From: Comamonas testosteroni
GTDB taxonomy: Bacteria; Pseudomonadota; Gammaproteobacteria; Burkholderiales; Burkholderiaceae_C
Assembly (NCBI GenBank): GCA_008727115.1
Contig: CP044131.1
Span: 4,030,001-4,094,000 of the forward strand
Length of the DNA: 64,000 nucleotides
Reading direction: 5' to 3'
This document shows positions 16,046-24,430 of the stretch, one piece after another. Below the pieces are notes generated by a model that saw only the letters and a list, made by a program, of their open reading frames with translations, had not been told where the DNA came from and ran no database searches. Position 1 is the first letter of the stretch. Each line of letters opens with the position of its first letter. Position numbers and translations under genes: made by a program.

Positions 16046-17510
16046 GGCTCTATGCCGTTTTGTGTGGAAACGCTTCGCGTCATGTCGGCATGGCTGGCGC
16101 GAACGGACTGGCCGGCAGGTGCTTGAGCTTGGACATGCGCAGGTAGGCGATGGCGATGAAGTTCTGGCTCGTCCTGAAGCCGCGCGCGGCGCGCTTGGCC
16201 TGCTGCAGCAGCCCGTTCATCGCCTCGACGAAGGCGTTGCTGCGGTGATCGACCATGCCGCGCACCACCGCGTCGAACCGCTCCTTGAGCGTGGCGGCCA
16301 GCTTCTTGAACGGCTCGAGCCGACAGCGCCGCGCCCAGCTCAGCCAGGCCCTGAGGTCGGATGCGGCCTGTTCGATGCTGTTGTGCGCTGTGGCCCGTGC
16401 GTACACCGCGCGCAGCGCCATCTTCAGCCGCCACGCCCGCGCGCTCTTGAGCGTCGAGCGCTGCAGCCAGTGCATGGCATCGAGCTGGCGGGCGCTCCAG
16501 GTGCTGGGGTTGCGCCGCATGCCCCACAGCAGCTGCCTGAGCGTCTTGCGGCCGCCAGCGCCCAGCGCGGCTCGCACCGCCTGCGCGTCGGTGGCCATCT
16601 CCGCGCGGCGCACCTGGTCCATCGCATCGATGGCCATCGAGACGACGTGAAAGCGGTCGTAGCTGATCTGCGCCTCGGGCAGCGCCAGCGCCACGCCCTT
16701 GGCGTAGGCTGCGCTCATGTCCATGCACACGTGCCGCACCTGGGCGGGATCGCCGCCATGGGCCTTCAGATCCTCGGCGAACTCCACCACCGTGCGGTGC
16801 TCGCGCCCCTCGGTGGCGAACAGCAGCCGCTTGCGATCCAGGTCGTGCACGACGGTGATGTAGTGCTGCCCGCGCCGCAGGCTGGTCTCGTCGATGCCCA
16901 CCGTGCGCACGCCGGCGAAGTCTTCCAGCGCACGCGCCTGCGCGACGTAGAACTCGATGCGCCGCCACAGCCGCTTGTCCTTGCAGCGCAGCAACTCGGC
17001 GGCCTGGCGCACCGGCAGGTCCAGGCACAAGGTCAGCGCCAGCGCTTCGAACGCCGCGGTGAAGCCCGAGCCCGGACGCGCCCAGGGCACGGCCACCTGC
17101 GTGGTCTTGCCGCAGGCACCGCAGGCCACGCGCGGCACGTCGCAGTGCAGCCAGGCCTCGAACTGGAAGAAGTCCAGGTGCCGCCAGGATCGGCGCAGCC
17201 GGTCGTGCACCGGTTGCGTGGCCGCACCGCATGCCGGGCAGGCGAGCCTGCTGGTGTGGCAGCCGATCTCGAAGTCGATACGCCGCTTGGCGGTGTCGAG
17301 CCTGACGTCATCGACGACCCACGGCGGCTGCAAGCCCAGCGCGCTGGTGAACAGAGCTTCTACGGCAATGCCCATGGACTCATCCTCCTGATCAAACACG
17401 CCTCGTGGACATGTGCACAGGCCGGCCAGCGGCCTGCACACATGCCCACCGGGCTCAACAACCAGGGGAGCATTGTGAGTGTTGTGTTCCACACGAAATG
17501 ACGAAGGACC
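16046..17510 (-). mobile_element. Complete ISL3-family insertion sequence (1465 bp)
   Basis: Imperfect terminal repeats of 24 bp (16046-16069 and 17487-17510, 17 of 24 matching, sharing GTGTGGAA) bound the element. An exact 8-bp target duplication GGCAAGAC lies at 16038-16045 and 17511-17518. Eight-base duplications are typical of ISL3. It carries one intact transposase and interrupts the SDR gene. Confidence 0.95.
16080..17375 (-). CDS. ISL3 family transposase
   Basis: The 431-residue transposase has an N-terminal zinc-binding region (LACPACGAATQ, then RVACGACGK, residues 40-100), a helix-turn-helix around VRQAAELLRC and a DDE core. D lies in VGIDETSLRRG, D in HVCMDMSAAYAKG and E in FVEAMNGLLQQAKR near the C-terminus (RGFRTSQNFIAIAYL). 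The ATG at 17375 has AGGAGG nine bases upstream and gives the usual family length; the longer frame to 17552 crosses the IS end. GC content is higher than in the interrupted gene. Confidence 0.95.
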   Translation of the reverse strand: MGIAVEALFTSALGLQPPWVVDDVRLDTAKRRIDFEIGCHTSRLACPACGAATQPVHDRLRRSWRHLDFFQFEAWLHCDVPRVACGACGKTTQVAVPWARPGSGFTAAFEALALTLCLDLPVRQAAELLRCKDKRLWRRIEFYVAQARALEDFAGVRTVGIDETSLRRGQHYITVVHDLDRKRLLFATEGREHRTVVEFAEDLKAHGGDPAQVRHVCMDMSAAYAKGVALALPEAQISYDRFHVVSMAIDAMDQVRRAEMATDAQAVRAALGAGGRKTLRQLLWGMRRNPSTWSARQLDAMHWLQRSTLKSARAWRLKMALRAVYARATAHNSIEQAASDLRAWLSWARRCRLEPFKKLAATLKERFDAVVRGMVDHRSNAFVEAMNGLLQQAKRAARGFRTSQNFIAIAYLRMSKLKHLPASPFAPAMPT

Positions 17511-18235
17511 GGCAAGACTCGCATTAGTCGGGCGACTATCCCCATCTGCCAAGGAATAATCACATATCGTGATTTTCTCTCAATGACTCGATATGCACGC
17601 TTCGCAAACACTTCAGAAGAAAGCAAGAAAGGCATTGGGTAAGGATTATTTTGCGTCAGAGGAGTATCAACATAGCCCGGTAAGACGCTAATCACCGAAA
17701 CTCCTGTCCTCTGGAGTTCAACCCTCAAGCTTTCACTATAAGCAATAGCAGCCGCCTTGCTGGCTGAATATGCAGCATGCCCCGGCAAGCCTCTTACGCC
17801 AGCCACACTACAAATACTGACCAAGCGACCTGCGCCATGCAGTTTCATAGGCTCTATAAATGGTTGAAACGTAGCAGCCAAGCCTAAAGTGTTGCTGGCA
17901 AGCACCTGTTGCATGACATCAAGATCCTCACGCAAAGAGGTATCTACGCCCCAACTAACCCCTGCATTGGCAATTACGACATCAGGCACGCCCTGACGAG
18001 CGATGCACTCCTGACCTGCAGCGCAGATGCTGTCGATATTCGTGACATCCGCACCATAAGCAGTCCAGCGAGACGCATCCAACTGCATGATCTGCGCCCA
18101 CTGCTCAATCACAGCAGTACGCCTTGCCACCAGTGCAAGCGACCACCTAAGCTGATAGTAGTGCCAAGCCAAAGCCTGCCCTATGCCACTGGAAGCGCCA
18201 GTGATATAGATGAGATTTGACCGAGCTTTTGCCAC
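17360..18235 (-). CDS. SDR family oxidoreductase, 3' end interrupted by ISL3 element
   Basis: The product is a short-chain dehydrogenase with the NAD(P) motif TGASSGIGQ (near residue 13), NAG in IANAGVS, the catalytic Ser in SICSVAG and YSASK (Tyr/Lys near 157). Native sequence ends at about residue 240 (IVARLMRVLP); the last 50 residues are read from IS DNA. Loss of the native C-terminal 22 residues may or may not abolish activity. It starts with GTG, 3 bp after lptC, as last gene of the kdsD-kdsC-lptC group. Its DNA is visibly less GC-rich than the window average. Substrate unknown. Confidence 0.85.
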   Translation of the reverse strand: MAKARSNLIYITGASSGIGQALAWHYYQLRWSLALVARRTAVIEQWAQIMQLDASRWTAYGADVTNIDSICAAGQECIARQGVPDVVIANAGVSWGVDTSLREDLDVMQQVLASNTLGLAATFQPFIEPMKLHGAGRLVSICSVAGVRGLPGHAAYSASKAAAIAYSESLRVELQRTGVSVISVLPGYVDTPLTQNNPYPMPFLLSSEVFAKRAYRVIERKSRYVIIPWQMGIVARLMRVLPVLRHFVWNTTLTMLPWLLSPVGMCAGRWPACAHVHEACLIRRMSPWALP

Positions 18236-18238
18236 GAC

Positions 18239-18859
18239 TTATTGCTTTGCACTCGGCTGGATGATGCCCTTGACTCGCCCCTGCATCTGCAGAATTTGAT
18301 CCAGGTGGGTGTACTGCATGTGATCACCGGTAAACCGGTCCTGACCACGTGTCATGATGACTGGCTTGTTTGTACTGACACGCTCTTCATTGGGCCATAT
18401 TTGCAAAAACTCACTCTCCAGCTGCATCATTGGCAATGCCTTCTGAGTTGCCGTTGCAGGCAAAGGTTCTCTGGTGATGACGGCCTGTCCAAACATCTGG
18501 ATTTCTGAGCCATCTCCATTGCTTAGCGCACGATTTGAGCTACCCACTGTCCTGCGACCATCTGGCGTAAAGCTCAGCATCCGCGCATCATCGATTTCCA
18601 ACGTATCGGTATCGGGAAAGTGCTCTCCGGCGGAGCCGTTCAAGCGACTTTTGAGCCTTCCGGAAGCCTCGAAATTTTTGATGACAAAGTCTTTTAAAAA
18701 ATAATCGGGCTCATGACGCGCAACCTTTTCTGCCCCACTGCTAATAGGCTTGGGTGCATTGCGCACCAGCCACCAAGTTCCAAGGGCTAGCAACCCCATG
18801 ATGAGAACCGGCAGATACATTGAAGCTTTATCACTGATTCGACGCCATTTCGCGATCAT
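18239..18859 (-). CDS. lptC: LPS export ABC transporter periplasmic protein LptC
   Basis: LptC is the bitopic inner-membrane protein that receives LPS from LptBFG and passes it to LptA. The 206-residue product has one N-terminal membrane helix (residues 14-32, MYLPVLIMGLLALGTWWLV). A periplasmic jellyroll follows with family features (EPDYFLKDFVIKNF, SRLNGSAGEHFPDTDTLEID, TRGQDRFTGDHMQYTHLD). Its ATG overlaps the kdsC stop by 4 bases. lptA and lptB, which usually follow in related bacteria, are not found in this window; an SDR gene follows instead. Confidence 0.92.
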   Translation of the reverse strand: MIAKWRRISDKASMYLPVLIMGLLALGTWWLVRNAPKPISSGAEKVARHEPDYFLKDFVIKNFEASGRLKSRLNGSAGEHFPDTDTLEIDDARMLSFTPDGRRTVGSSNRALSNGDGSEIQMFGQAVITREPLPATATQKALPMMQLESEFLQIWPNEERVSTNKPVIMTRGQDRFTGDHMQYTHLDQILQMQGRVKGIIQPSAKQ

Positions 18860-19416
18860 GAGCCATACCTCGCCAGCTGGGTCGCATAAGAGCCATTCGC
18901 TATCAGCAACAAATCACAAAGCTGACGTACCGCCCCCTCGCCACCACTCTTGCCGCAAACCCAATCCGCCATATGCATGACCTCTTCGTGTGCATTGGCA
19001 GGCGCACATGCGAATTGGCTTCGGCGCATCACTGGTAGATCAGGCCAATCATCTCCCATGGCTGCAGCCTGCCCCCATTGCAAGCCCAGCTCAGCCAGAA
19101 TGGACTCGGCAGCTGGCACTTTGTCCTCTGTGCCAAAACGGGCATGTCCAATGCCCAGCTGCTTCAGGCGGAGCCGCAGCGGCGCTGAGTCTCTCCCCGT
19201 CACTACGGCCGGAGTGATACCTGCTTGTTGCAGCAACTTCAGGCCATGACCATCCAGGGTATGAAAGCGCTTGAGCACTTCACCATCACCCGAAAAGTAG
19301 AGCCCTCCATCCGTCAGCACACCATCCACGTCAAAAAAAGCCACGCGGATGCCTTGCGCCTTAAGCAGGAGTTCGGGAGCCCATTGCTGAAGAGGGGCCA
19401 GGGCGGGTCTATTCAT
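18856..19416 (-). CDS. kdsC: 3-deoxy-D-manno-octulosonate 8-phosphate phosphatase KdsC
   Basis: KdsC removes phosphate from Kdo-8-phosphate in Kdo synthesis for LPS. The 186-residue HAD-family product carries motif I DVDGVLTDGG (near residue 28), motif II in VVTGRDSAPLR, the Lys of EDKVPA and motif IV GDDWPDLPVMR. It lacks a cap domain, as expected for the tetrameric C0-type phosphatases. It shares one base with the kdsD stop codon (TGATG) and overlaps lptC by four, so the three genes are translationally linked. Confidence 0.95.
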   Translation of the reverse strand: MNRPALAPLQQWAPELLLKAQGIRVAFFDVDGVLTDGGLYFSGDGEVLKRFHTLDGHGLKLLQQAGITPAVVTGRDSAPLRLRLKQLGIGHARFGTEDKVPAAESILAELGLQWGQAAAMGDDWPDLPVMRRSQFACAPANAHEEVMHMADWVCGKSGGEGAVRQLCDLLLIANGSYATQLARYGS

Positions 19417-20417
19417 CAGATCACCTTGGAGCGCATCAGGTCACGAATATGTATCACGCCCTGCAAATGCTGACGCTCATCCGTCACAGGCACTGCAGTG
19501 ATGCCGTTCTCCTCCATCATCCGAGCTGCAGCTACTGCCAGTAACTCAGGCTGAATGGTCAGAGGTTTGGCATGCATGACATCTTGTGCCTTGCAACTAC
19601 GCAAATCTACGCCCGCCTCTACGCAACGTCGCAAATCGCCATCCGTAAAAATACCCACCAGTTCACCCGTTGCATTGACTACAGCAGAGCAACCCAGCCC
19701 TTTGGCACTCATCTCACGCATCAAATCAACGCAGCTGACATCCTGAACAACTTGAGGCACATCGCGACCACTGCGCATCACATCACGCACATGGGTCAAC
19801 AGGCGGCGTCCCAGCGCTCCACCGGGATGAGAGCGCGCAAAGTCTTCAGCCCCAAACCCTCGTGCATCCAGCAAGGCCACAGCCAAGGCATCACCCATCG
19901 CCAGTTGGGCTGTAGTGCTGGCAGTCGGAGCCAAGTTCAGTGGACAGGCCTCTTGGGCCACATGCGTGTCAAGAACCCAATCCGCGTGCTTGGCCAAAGT
20001 AGACGCCAGCCCCCCTGTCACAGCAGCCAAAGGCACTCCCATACGCTTGATCGCAGGTAACACGCCCGTCAGTTCGTCCGTCTCGCCACTATTGGATAAG
20101 GCCAGGACCAAATCATCTGCAGTCAGCATGCCGAGGTCACCATGACTTGCTTCGGCGGGATGCACAAAGAATGAAGGGGTGCCGGTCGACGCAAGTGTTG
20201 CTGCCACTTTCCTGCCCACATGACCACTCTTGCCCATCCCCATCACAACCACACGGCCAGGCAATTGCAGAATTCGCTGCACAACATCGGTAAATGCGCC
20301 ATTGAGACGCTCAGACATAGCGCTCAAGGCACTGGCCTCAATCTCCAGAGCCTCACGGGCTAAGCTCAAAGCACGCGGTGCGTCAATCAAACGCGAATGG
20401 GCAGCATCAAAATTCAT
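19416..20417 (-). CDS. kdsD: D-arabinose 5-phosphate isomerase KdsD
   Basis: KdsD converts ribulose 5-phosphate to arabinose 5-phosphate, the precursor of Kdo. The 333-residue product has an N-terminal sugar isomerase (SIS) domain (about residues 40-180; VVVMGMGKSGHVGRKVAATLASTG, HPAEASHGDLGML, LSNSGETDE). Two CBS repeats follow (about 210-330), including FTDGDLRRCVE and GVIHIRDLMRSKV. Order and length match the KpsF/GutQ/KdsD family. First gene of the kdsD-kdsC-lptC operon, divergent from apt with a 112-bp gap that must hold both promoters. Confidence 0.95.
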   Translation of the reverse strand: MNFDAAHSRLIDAPRALSLAREALEIEASALSAMSERLNGAFTDVVQRILQLPGRVVVMGMGKSGHVGRKVAATLASTGTPSFFVHPAEASHGDLGMLTADDLVLALSNSGETDELTGVLPAIKRMGVPLAAVTGGLASTLAKHADWVLDTHVAQEACPLNLAPTASTTAQLAMGDALAVALLDARGFGAEDFARSHPGGALGRRLLTHVRDVMRSGRDVPQVVQDVSCVDLMREMSAKGLGCSAVVNATGELVGIFTDGDLRRCVEAGVDLRSCKAQDVMHAKPLTIQPELLAVAAARMMEENGITAVPVTDERQHLQGVIHIRDLMRSKVI

Positions 20418-20529
20418 GCATGGATTTTAGCGATCCCATACTTGATGGTCAGCAGGCAACACCCCTTTTACCTGTATTTCCTGCCCCACCCAATACACTG
20501 ACAGACATTCCAAAATCACAGACGGCCCC

Positions 20530-21087
20530 ATGCAAACTTCCACCAGCGTCAACGACTATCTGCGCGACCACATTCGCACCGTGCCAGACTGGCCTGCACC
20601 TGGCGTGCAGTTCCGTGACATCACTCCTTTACTGCAGGACCCCAAGGTTTTTCGTGTCATGACCGACGCATTCGTGCATCGCTATATGGAGCCCAAGCTG
20701 CGCCCCGATGTGGTTGCAGGTCTGGATGCCAGAGGCTTTATTTTGGGTGCCGTGATCGCGCATGAACTGAACGTCGGCTTTGTCCCCATCCGTAAAAAAG
20801 GCAAGTTGCCCTTCACCACTGTGGAGGAAACCTACGAGCTGGAATATGGCAGCGCCACAGTGGAGCTACACACCGATGCCGTCAAGCCCGGTGACCGTGT
20901 TCTGCTGATTGATGATTTGATTGCCACTGGTGGAACCATGATGGCAGGCAAAAAATTACTGGAAAAGCTGGGAGCCACCGTGATCGAAGGGGCGGCAATT
21001 GTGGATCTGCCGGAGTTGGGCGGCTCCAAGCACCTCAAGGACAGTGGCCTGCCTCTATTCACACTGGTCGATTTCGCAGGTCATTGA
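20530..21087 (+). CDS. apt: Adenine phosphoribosyltransferase
   Basis: Apt salvages adenine to AMP using PRPP. The 185-residue product has the family start ([27 protein letters not shown]), the flexible-loop region RKKGKLPF and the PRPP-binding motif [13 protein letters not shown] (about residues 120-132). Length is typical. Single gene, divergent from kdsD and convergent with the unknown gene at 21128 (40 bp between stops). Confidence 0.96.
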   Translation: MQTSTSVNDYLRDHIRTVPDWPAPGVQFRDITPLLQDPKVFRVMTDAFVHRYMEPKLRPDVVAGLDARGFILGAVIAHELNVGFVPIRKKGKLPFTTVEETYELEYGSATVELHTDAVKPGDRVLLIDDLIATGGTMMAGKKLLEKLGATVIEGAAIVDLPELGGSKHLKDSGLPLFTLVDFAGH

Positions 21088-21127
21088 AGCGAATCTGGCA
21101 AGCCCCGGCTTTGCTTTAAGTCAGCAG

Positions 21128-21793
21128 TCAACGCAGCTCACCATACTGAGTCGCCCCCAGGGACCCCAGACCCGAGACTGCAAACTCGCCTCCTTCCTCA
21201 TGCCCAGAACCGGGCCCGAGCAAGGGGGCATGGCGAGAAGATCGGACACTGGTTGGAGACGCAGCAGCCATAGCCACAGCCTGCTTGAAAGCATCCATTT
21301 CATTCGCATCAATGGGTTCGAAAGATCGGCCCGTACGTGCCCTCCCATCGGGATAAGGCGCCGGATTTGCAGGAGGCATGAATCCTTCAGGCTCGGGGGC
21401 AATAAAGCCGGGGGCTGGGGGCGTCTGAATCTGCCCATTCACTCGCCAATACACTGCATGCACTCCCGCATCCATTCGGGATCTGGCCAGCTCCGCGATC
21501 AACGCCTCAATTCGTCGCTGCTGGGAAGCATCGGCAGCATAAGCCGGTGCCAAGTCCACCATAACGACAAAGCGCTGACCAGTGCTATCCAATGAAAGCA
21601 CCTTGAACTTATACCCAGCAGAGAGAATGCCAACCCGCACCATGGCCTCACGCACGATGACGTAAAGCTGCTCACGTCTTGCAGACCGCTCTCGGCGCTG
21701 TGACAGGCGCGCCCCCGAATCATCCTCGTGGCGCGGCGCTTGCGAGCCACTTTCCTGGCGTGACCCGCGAGAAAACCATCGAAACAGGGACAT
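21128..21793 (-). CDS. Conserved-looking protein of unknown function, basic N-terminus and proline-rich middle
   Basis: I do not recognise this 221-residue protein. It starts MSLFRWFSRGSRQE, has a charged arginine-rich stretch (about residues 25-42) and a compact alpha/beta-looking segment (about 42-125, LYVIVREAMVRVGILSAGYKFKVLSLD, FVVMVDLAP, RRIEALIAEL). A proline-rich linker (QTPPAPGFIAPEPEG) and a low-complexity tail follow. There is no signal peptide or membrane helix. The ATG at 21793 was preferred over GTG two codons upstream. Coding appearance is good (codon use like neighbours). Confidence 0.75.
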   Translation of the reverse strand: MSLFRWFSRGSRQESGSQAPRHEDDSGARLSQRRERSARREQLYVIVREAMVRVGILSAGYKFKVLSLDSTGQRFVVMVDLAPAYAADASQQRRIEALIAELARSRMDAGVHAVYWRVNGQIQTPPAPGFIAPEPEGFMPPANPAPYPDGRARTGRSFEPIDANEMDAFKQAVAMAAASPTSVRSSRHAPLLGPGSGHEEGGEFAVSGLGSLGATQYGELR

Positions 21794-21934
21794 GAGCACA
21801 CTCGACTAGGCAGAATTTACAACAAGACACATTCTGCCTTCGCGTCCAAGGCAGCTCGTGACATTTGAAGAAATATTAGCCTCTGTCCGACATGGATCAA
21901 GGAGAAAAAACAGACTAGCGATAAATATTGCCCG

Positions 21935-22414
21935 TTAAGTGCTGGCAATGCGACGACGACTATCACCTGCACGACGAGCCAGCACCTGACCTGCCATCGT
22001 CAGCAATGCCAGAGCCAAGGCTGGCTGGCGGTTTGCCATCTCAGAATAGCGCAGCGCTGTCAGGCACCAAAGACGACTGGGTGCTGCGGCCTGAACGGTC
22101 GCTTTGCGCGGACGATGGGCAAAGAAAGCGCCCTCTCCCACAATTGACCCAGCACCGACCAAGGCAAGACGGATTCTTTCCTTGGAATCCTGATAGTGCA
22201 CGCTCAGCGAACCATATTCGACCATGTACAGGTTGCGATCCAGCGCACCTTCCGCAAAGAGCACCTCACTGGCAGCCAGGTTGATAGGCTGCAGATACGG
22301 CGCCAACAACTCCCACTGTCCGGCATTGAGTACGTTCTGAGCAGTATCAGTGGCAACGGACGTAGTCATGGCCTGAATCAGTGCAGACAAGTCCTGAGGT
22401 GTTGAAGCAGACAT
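21935..22414 (-). CDS. Stand-alone cyclic nucleotide-binding domain protein
   Basis: The 159-residue product is a single Crp-like cyclic nucleotide-binding beta-roll (about residues 30-140; ELLAPYLQPINLAASEVLFAEGALDRNLYMV, GAGSIVGEGAFF). The phosphate-cassette position reads GEGAFFAHRPRKATVQA, close to the GELAL...RxAT pattern. No helix-turn-helix follows, so it is not a complete Crp/Fnr regulator and may sense c-di-GMP or cNMP for a partner. The start is uncertain: ATG at 22414 has no good ribosome site, and in-frame TTG at 22477 is possible. Confidence 0.75.
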   Translation of the reverse strand: MSASTPQDLSALIQAMTTSVATDTAQNVLNAGQWELLAPYLQPINLAASEVLFAEGALDRNLYMVEYGSLSVHYQDSKERIRLALVGAGSIVGEGAFFAHRPRKATVQAAAPSRLWCLTALRYSEMANRQPALALALLTMAGQVLARRAGDSRRRIAST

Positions 22415-22625
22415 AAGCAGTGATAAGAAAGCAGCGAGTCCGTCTTCCAGGTCAGTTGGCCGGAATCTGCAACGCAAGCTGCTTATACAAAAGAGGAATC
22501 ATGACGCCATGACTCTGTGCAGGCGCAAGCTGAATGCTAAGCGACTCTGGCAGTCCCGCCAATCACTTGCTGATCCACGTTACTTTTCCCTACTTTAATT
22601 CACCTGTATTCGCTCTTGACAGGCA

Positions 22626-22655
22626 CAAAAAAGGATCGACAAGTCGATCCTTTTT
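22626..22655 (-). terminator. Intrinsic terminator of pgk
   Basis: AAAAAAGGATCGAC and GTCGATCCTTTTTT form a perfect stem, 27 bp after the pgk stop. It is symmetric and could work from both sides. Confidence 0.92.
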
Positions 22656-22681
22656 TGATAGCTGAGACCTCACCACCAGCA

Positions 22682-23875
22682 TCAGCCGTTGGCGCGCTTT
22701 TCCAGAATCTCGAAAGCGGGCAGCTTCTTGCCTTCCAGCACTTCCAGGAAAGCGCCGCCGCCGGTGGAGATATAGCCCACGTCTTTTTCGATGCCGTACT
22801 TGGCAATAGCAGCCAGGGTGTCGCCGCCGCCAGCGATGCTGAAGGCGGGGGATTCGGCAATCGCCTGGGCCACCACCTTGGTACCGTTGGCAAACTGGTC
22901 GAACTCAAACACACCCACGGGGCCGTTCCAGACGATGGTGCCGGCTTTTTTGAGCATTTCGGCCAGCTTGGCAGCGGTCTCTGGGCCAATGTCCAGAATC
23001 ATGTCGTCGTCGGCCACTTCGGTGGCTTTCTTGACGGTGGCCACGGCGTCGGCAGCAAAAGTCTTGGCGCAGACCACATCGGTGGGCACGGGCACGGCGG
23101 CGCCACGGGCGGCCATGGCGTCGATCACGGCCTTGGCTTCGGCCACCAGATCCGGCTCGGCCAGGCTCTTACCAATCTTCAGGCCGGCAGCCAGCATGAA
23201 GGTGTTGGCAATGCCGCCGCCCACGATCAGCTGGTCCACCTTGTCGGCCAGCGACTTGAGGATGGTCAGCTTGGTGGACACCTTGGAGCCGGCCACGATG
23301 GCAGCCAGGGGACGTGCGGGTGCGGCCAGCGCCTTGTTCAGCGCATCAATTTCGGCCGACAGCAGCGGGCCGGCGCAGGCGATGGGCGCGTACTCCGCAA
23401 TACCGTAGGTTGTGCCTTCTGCGCGGTGGGCCGTGCCGAACGCGTCGTTCACAAAGATGTCGCACAGCTGGGCCAGCTTCTGGGCCAGTTCGGGCTTGTT
23501 CTTCTTCTCGCCCACGTTCACGCGGCAGTTTTCCAGCAGGACGACCTGGCCGGGAGCGACCTGCACGCCATCCACCCAGTTGGCAACCAGAGGCACATCG
23601 CGACCCAGCAGCTCGCCCAGGCGCTTGGCCACGGGGGCCAGCGAATCGGCAGGCTTGAATTCACCTTCCGTAGGGCGGCCCAGGTGGCTGGTGACCATCA
23701 CGGCCGCGCCAGCCTTCAGGGCCATCTCGATGGCAGGCACTGAGGCGCGCACGCGGGTGTCTTCGGTGATTTCACCGGCGTCGTTCAGCGGCACGTTCAG
23801 GTCAGCGCGGATGAAAACACGTTGACCCTGGGCCTTGCCCTGAGCGCACAGATCGGAGAAGCGAATGATGTTCAT
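22682..23875 (-). CDS. pgk: Phosphoglycerate kinase
   Basis: Pgk interconverts 1,3-bisphosphoglycerate and 3-phosphoglycerate with ATP formation in glycolysis and gluconeogenesis. The 397-residue product has the family signature [14 protein letters not shown] at the N-terminus, the substrate arginine region TSHLGRP, the hinge and nucleotide-binding segments ([21 protein letters not shown]) and the C-terminal GGGDTLAAI with [14 protein letters not shown]. It is monocistronic here. A terminator-like hairpin lies 5 nt before the start codon and a true terminator follows the gene. Confidence 0.97.
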   Translation of the reverse strand: MNIIRFSDLCAQGKAQGQRVFIRADLNVPLNDAGEITEDTRVRASVPAIEMALKAGAAVMVTSHLGRPTEGEFKPADSLAPVAKRLGELLGRDVPLVANWVDGVQVAPGQVVLLENCRVNVGEKKNKPELAQKLAQLCDIFVNDAFGTAHRAEGTTYGIAEYAPIACAGPLLSAEIDALNKALAAPARPLAAIVAGSKVSTKLTILKSLADKVDQLIVGGGIANTFMLAAGLKIGKSLAEPDLVAEAKAVIDAMAARGAAVPVPTDVVCAKTFAADAVATVKKATEVADDDMILDIGPETAAKLAEMLKKAGTIVWNGPVGVFEFDQFANGTKVVAQAIAESPAFSIAGGGDTLAAIAKYGIEKDVGYISTGGGAFLEVLEGKKLPAFEILEKRANG

Positions 23876-23880
23876 GCAGC

Positions 23881-23903
23881 AAAAAAGCGACTCCGAAAGT
23901 CGC
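23881..23903 (-). promoter_or_regulatory. Terminator-like hairpin immediately before the pgk start
   Basis: On the minus strand GCGACT and AGTCGC enclose TTCGG and are followed by TTTTTT, then 5 nt, then the pgk ATG. An independent terminator for the upstream gene azlD already exists at 24055-24084, so this hairpin belongs to the pgk leader. It may attenuate pgk or shape the ribosome entry site. Confidence 0.6.
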
Positions 23904-24054
23904 CCATACAGAAGTTGGAAAACAAAAAATCTGTCTGCATTCTAGGGCGTCAATTCTTTTCAAGCACGGCTTTTACATGCTTACTCGACTCAAAAACAGG
24001 AGCATAAAGCACGCACCGTAACTAGGTTTCAAGTCTTTTTTACTTCAAAAAATA

Positions 24055-24084
24055 TAAAAACAGGAGCAGTCTGCTCCTGTTTTC
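24055..24084 (-). terminator. Intrinsic terminator of azlD
   Basis: On the minus strand AACAGGAGCAG and CTGCTCCTGTT pair tightly and are followed by a T-rich tract, 14 bp after the azlD stop codon. Confidence 0.88.
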
Positions 24085-24097
24085 TCTAGCCTTGGAG

Positions 24098-24430
24098 CTA
24101 CCAACCCAAGCCTATATGCAATGGCAAATAAATCGCCATGCCTAAAGCAATGGTTCCAAGAATGCTTCGCTTGTAAAAAAAGTACAGCACCGCAGCAAGC
24201 AATGCAGGCAGTCTTGCATCCGCAAGACTGCCGATCAACTGGCCATCGCTCATCACAATCTCAGGAGCAATCACGGCCGCCAGTGCCGCCAGCGGCGCGT
24301 ATTTAAGCCCGCGCTTGAGCCAATTGGGCAGCGGCAGCTCGCGTTCGGGAATCATGAAGAAAGCTCGCGTCACCAAGGTAATCACGGCAAGCCCGATACA
24401 AGCCACGATGATCCAAAAGCTACTCATCAT
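24098..24430 (-). CDS. azlD: AzlD-family branched-chain amino acid exporter subunit
   Basis: The 110-residue hydrophobic protein has about four membrane helices (SFWIIVACIGLAVITLVTRAFF, YAPLAALAAVIAPEIV, ALLAAVLYFFY, TIALGMAIYLPLH). It is the small partner of AzlC; such pairs (AzlCD, BrnFE) export branched-chain amino acids or their analogues. Its ATG overlaps the azlC stop by 4 bases. It is the last gene of the def-lipoprotein-fmt-azlC-azlD series. Confidence 0.9.
   Translation of the reverse strand: MMSSFWIIVACIGLAVITLVTRAFFMIPERELPLPNWLKRGLKYAPLAALAAVIAPEIVMSDGQLIGSLADARLPALLAAVLYFFYKRSILGTIALGMAIYLPLHIGLGW

Noticed and set aside
15937-17232. A 431-codon frame inside the ISL3 element in a second minus-strand frame
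   Set aside because: The transposase frame at 16080-17375 has zinc-finger, DDE motifs and a ribosome site; the other frame is Arg/Ala-rich noise.
13654-18235. Composite transposon or genomic island formed by the two IS elements
   Set aside because: The IS elements belong to different families, each has its own intact target duplication, and the DNA between is an ordinary RRM gene.
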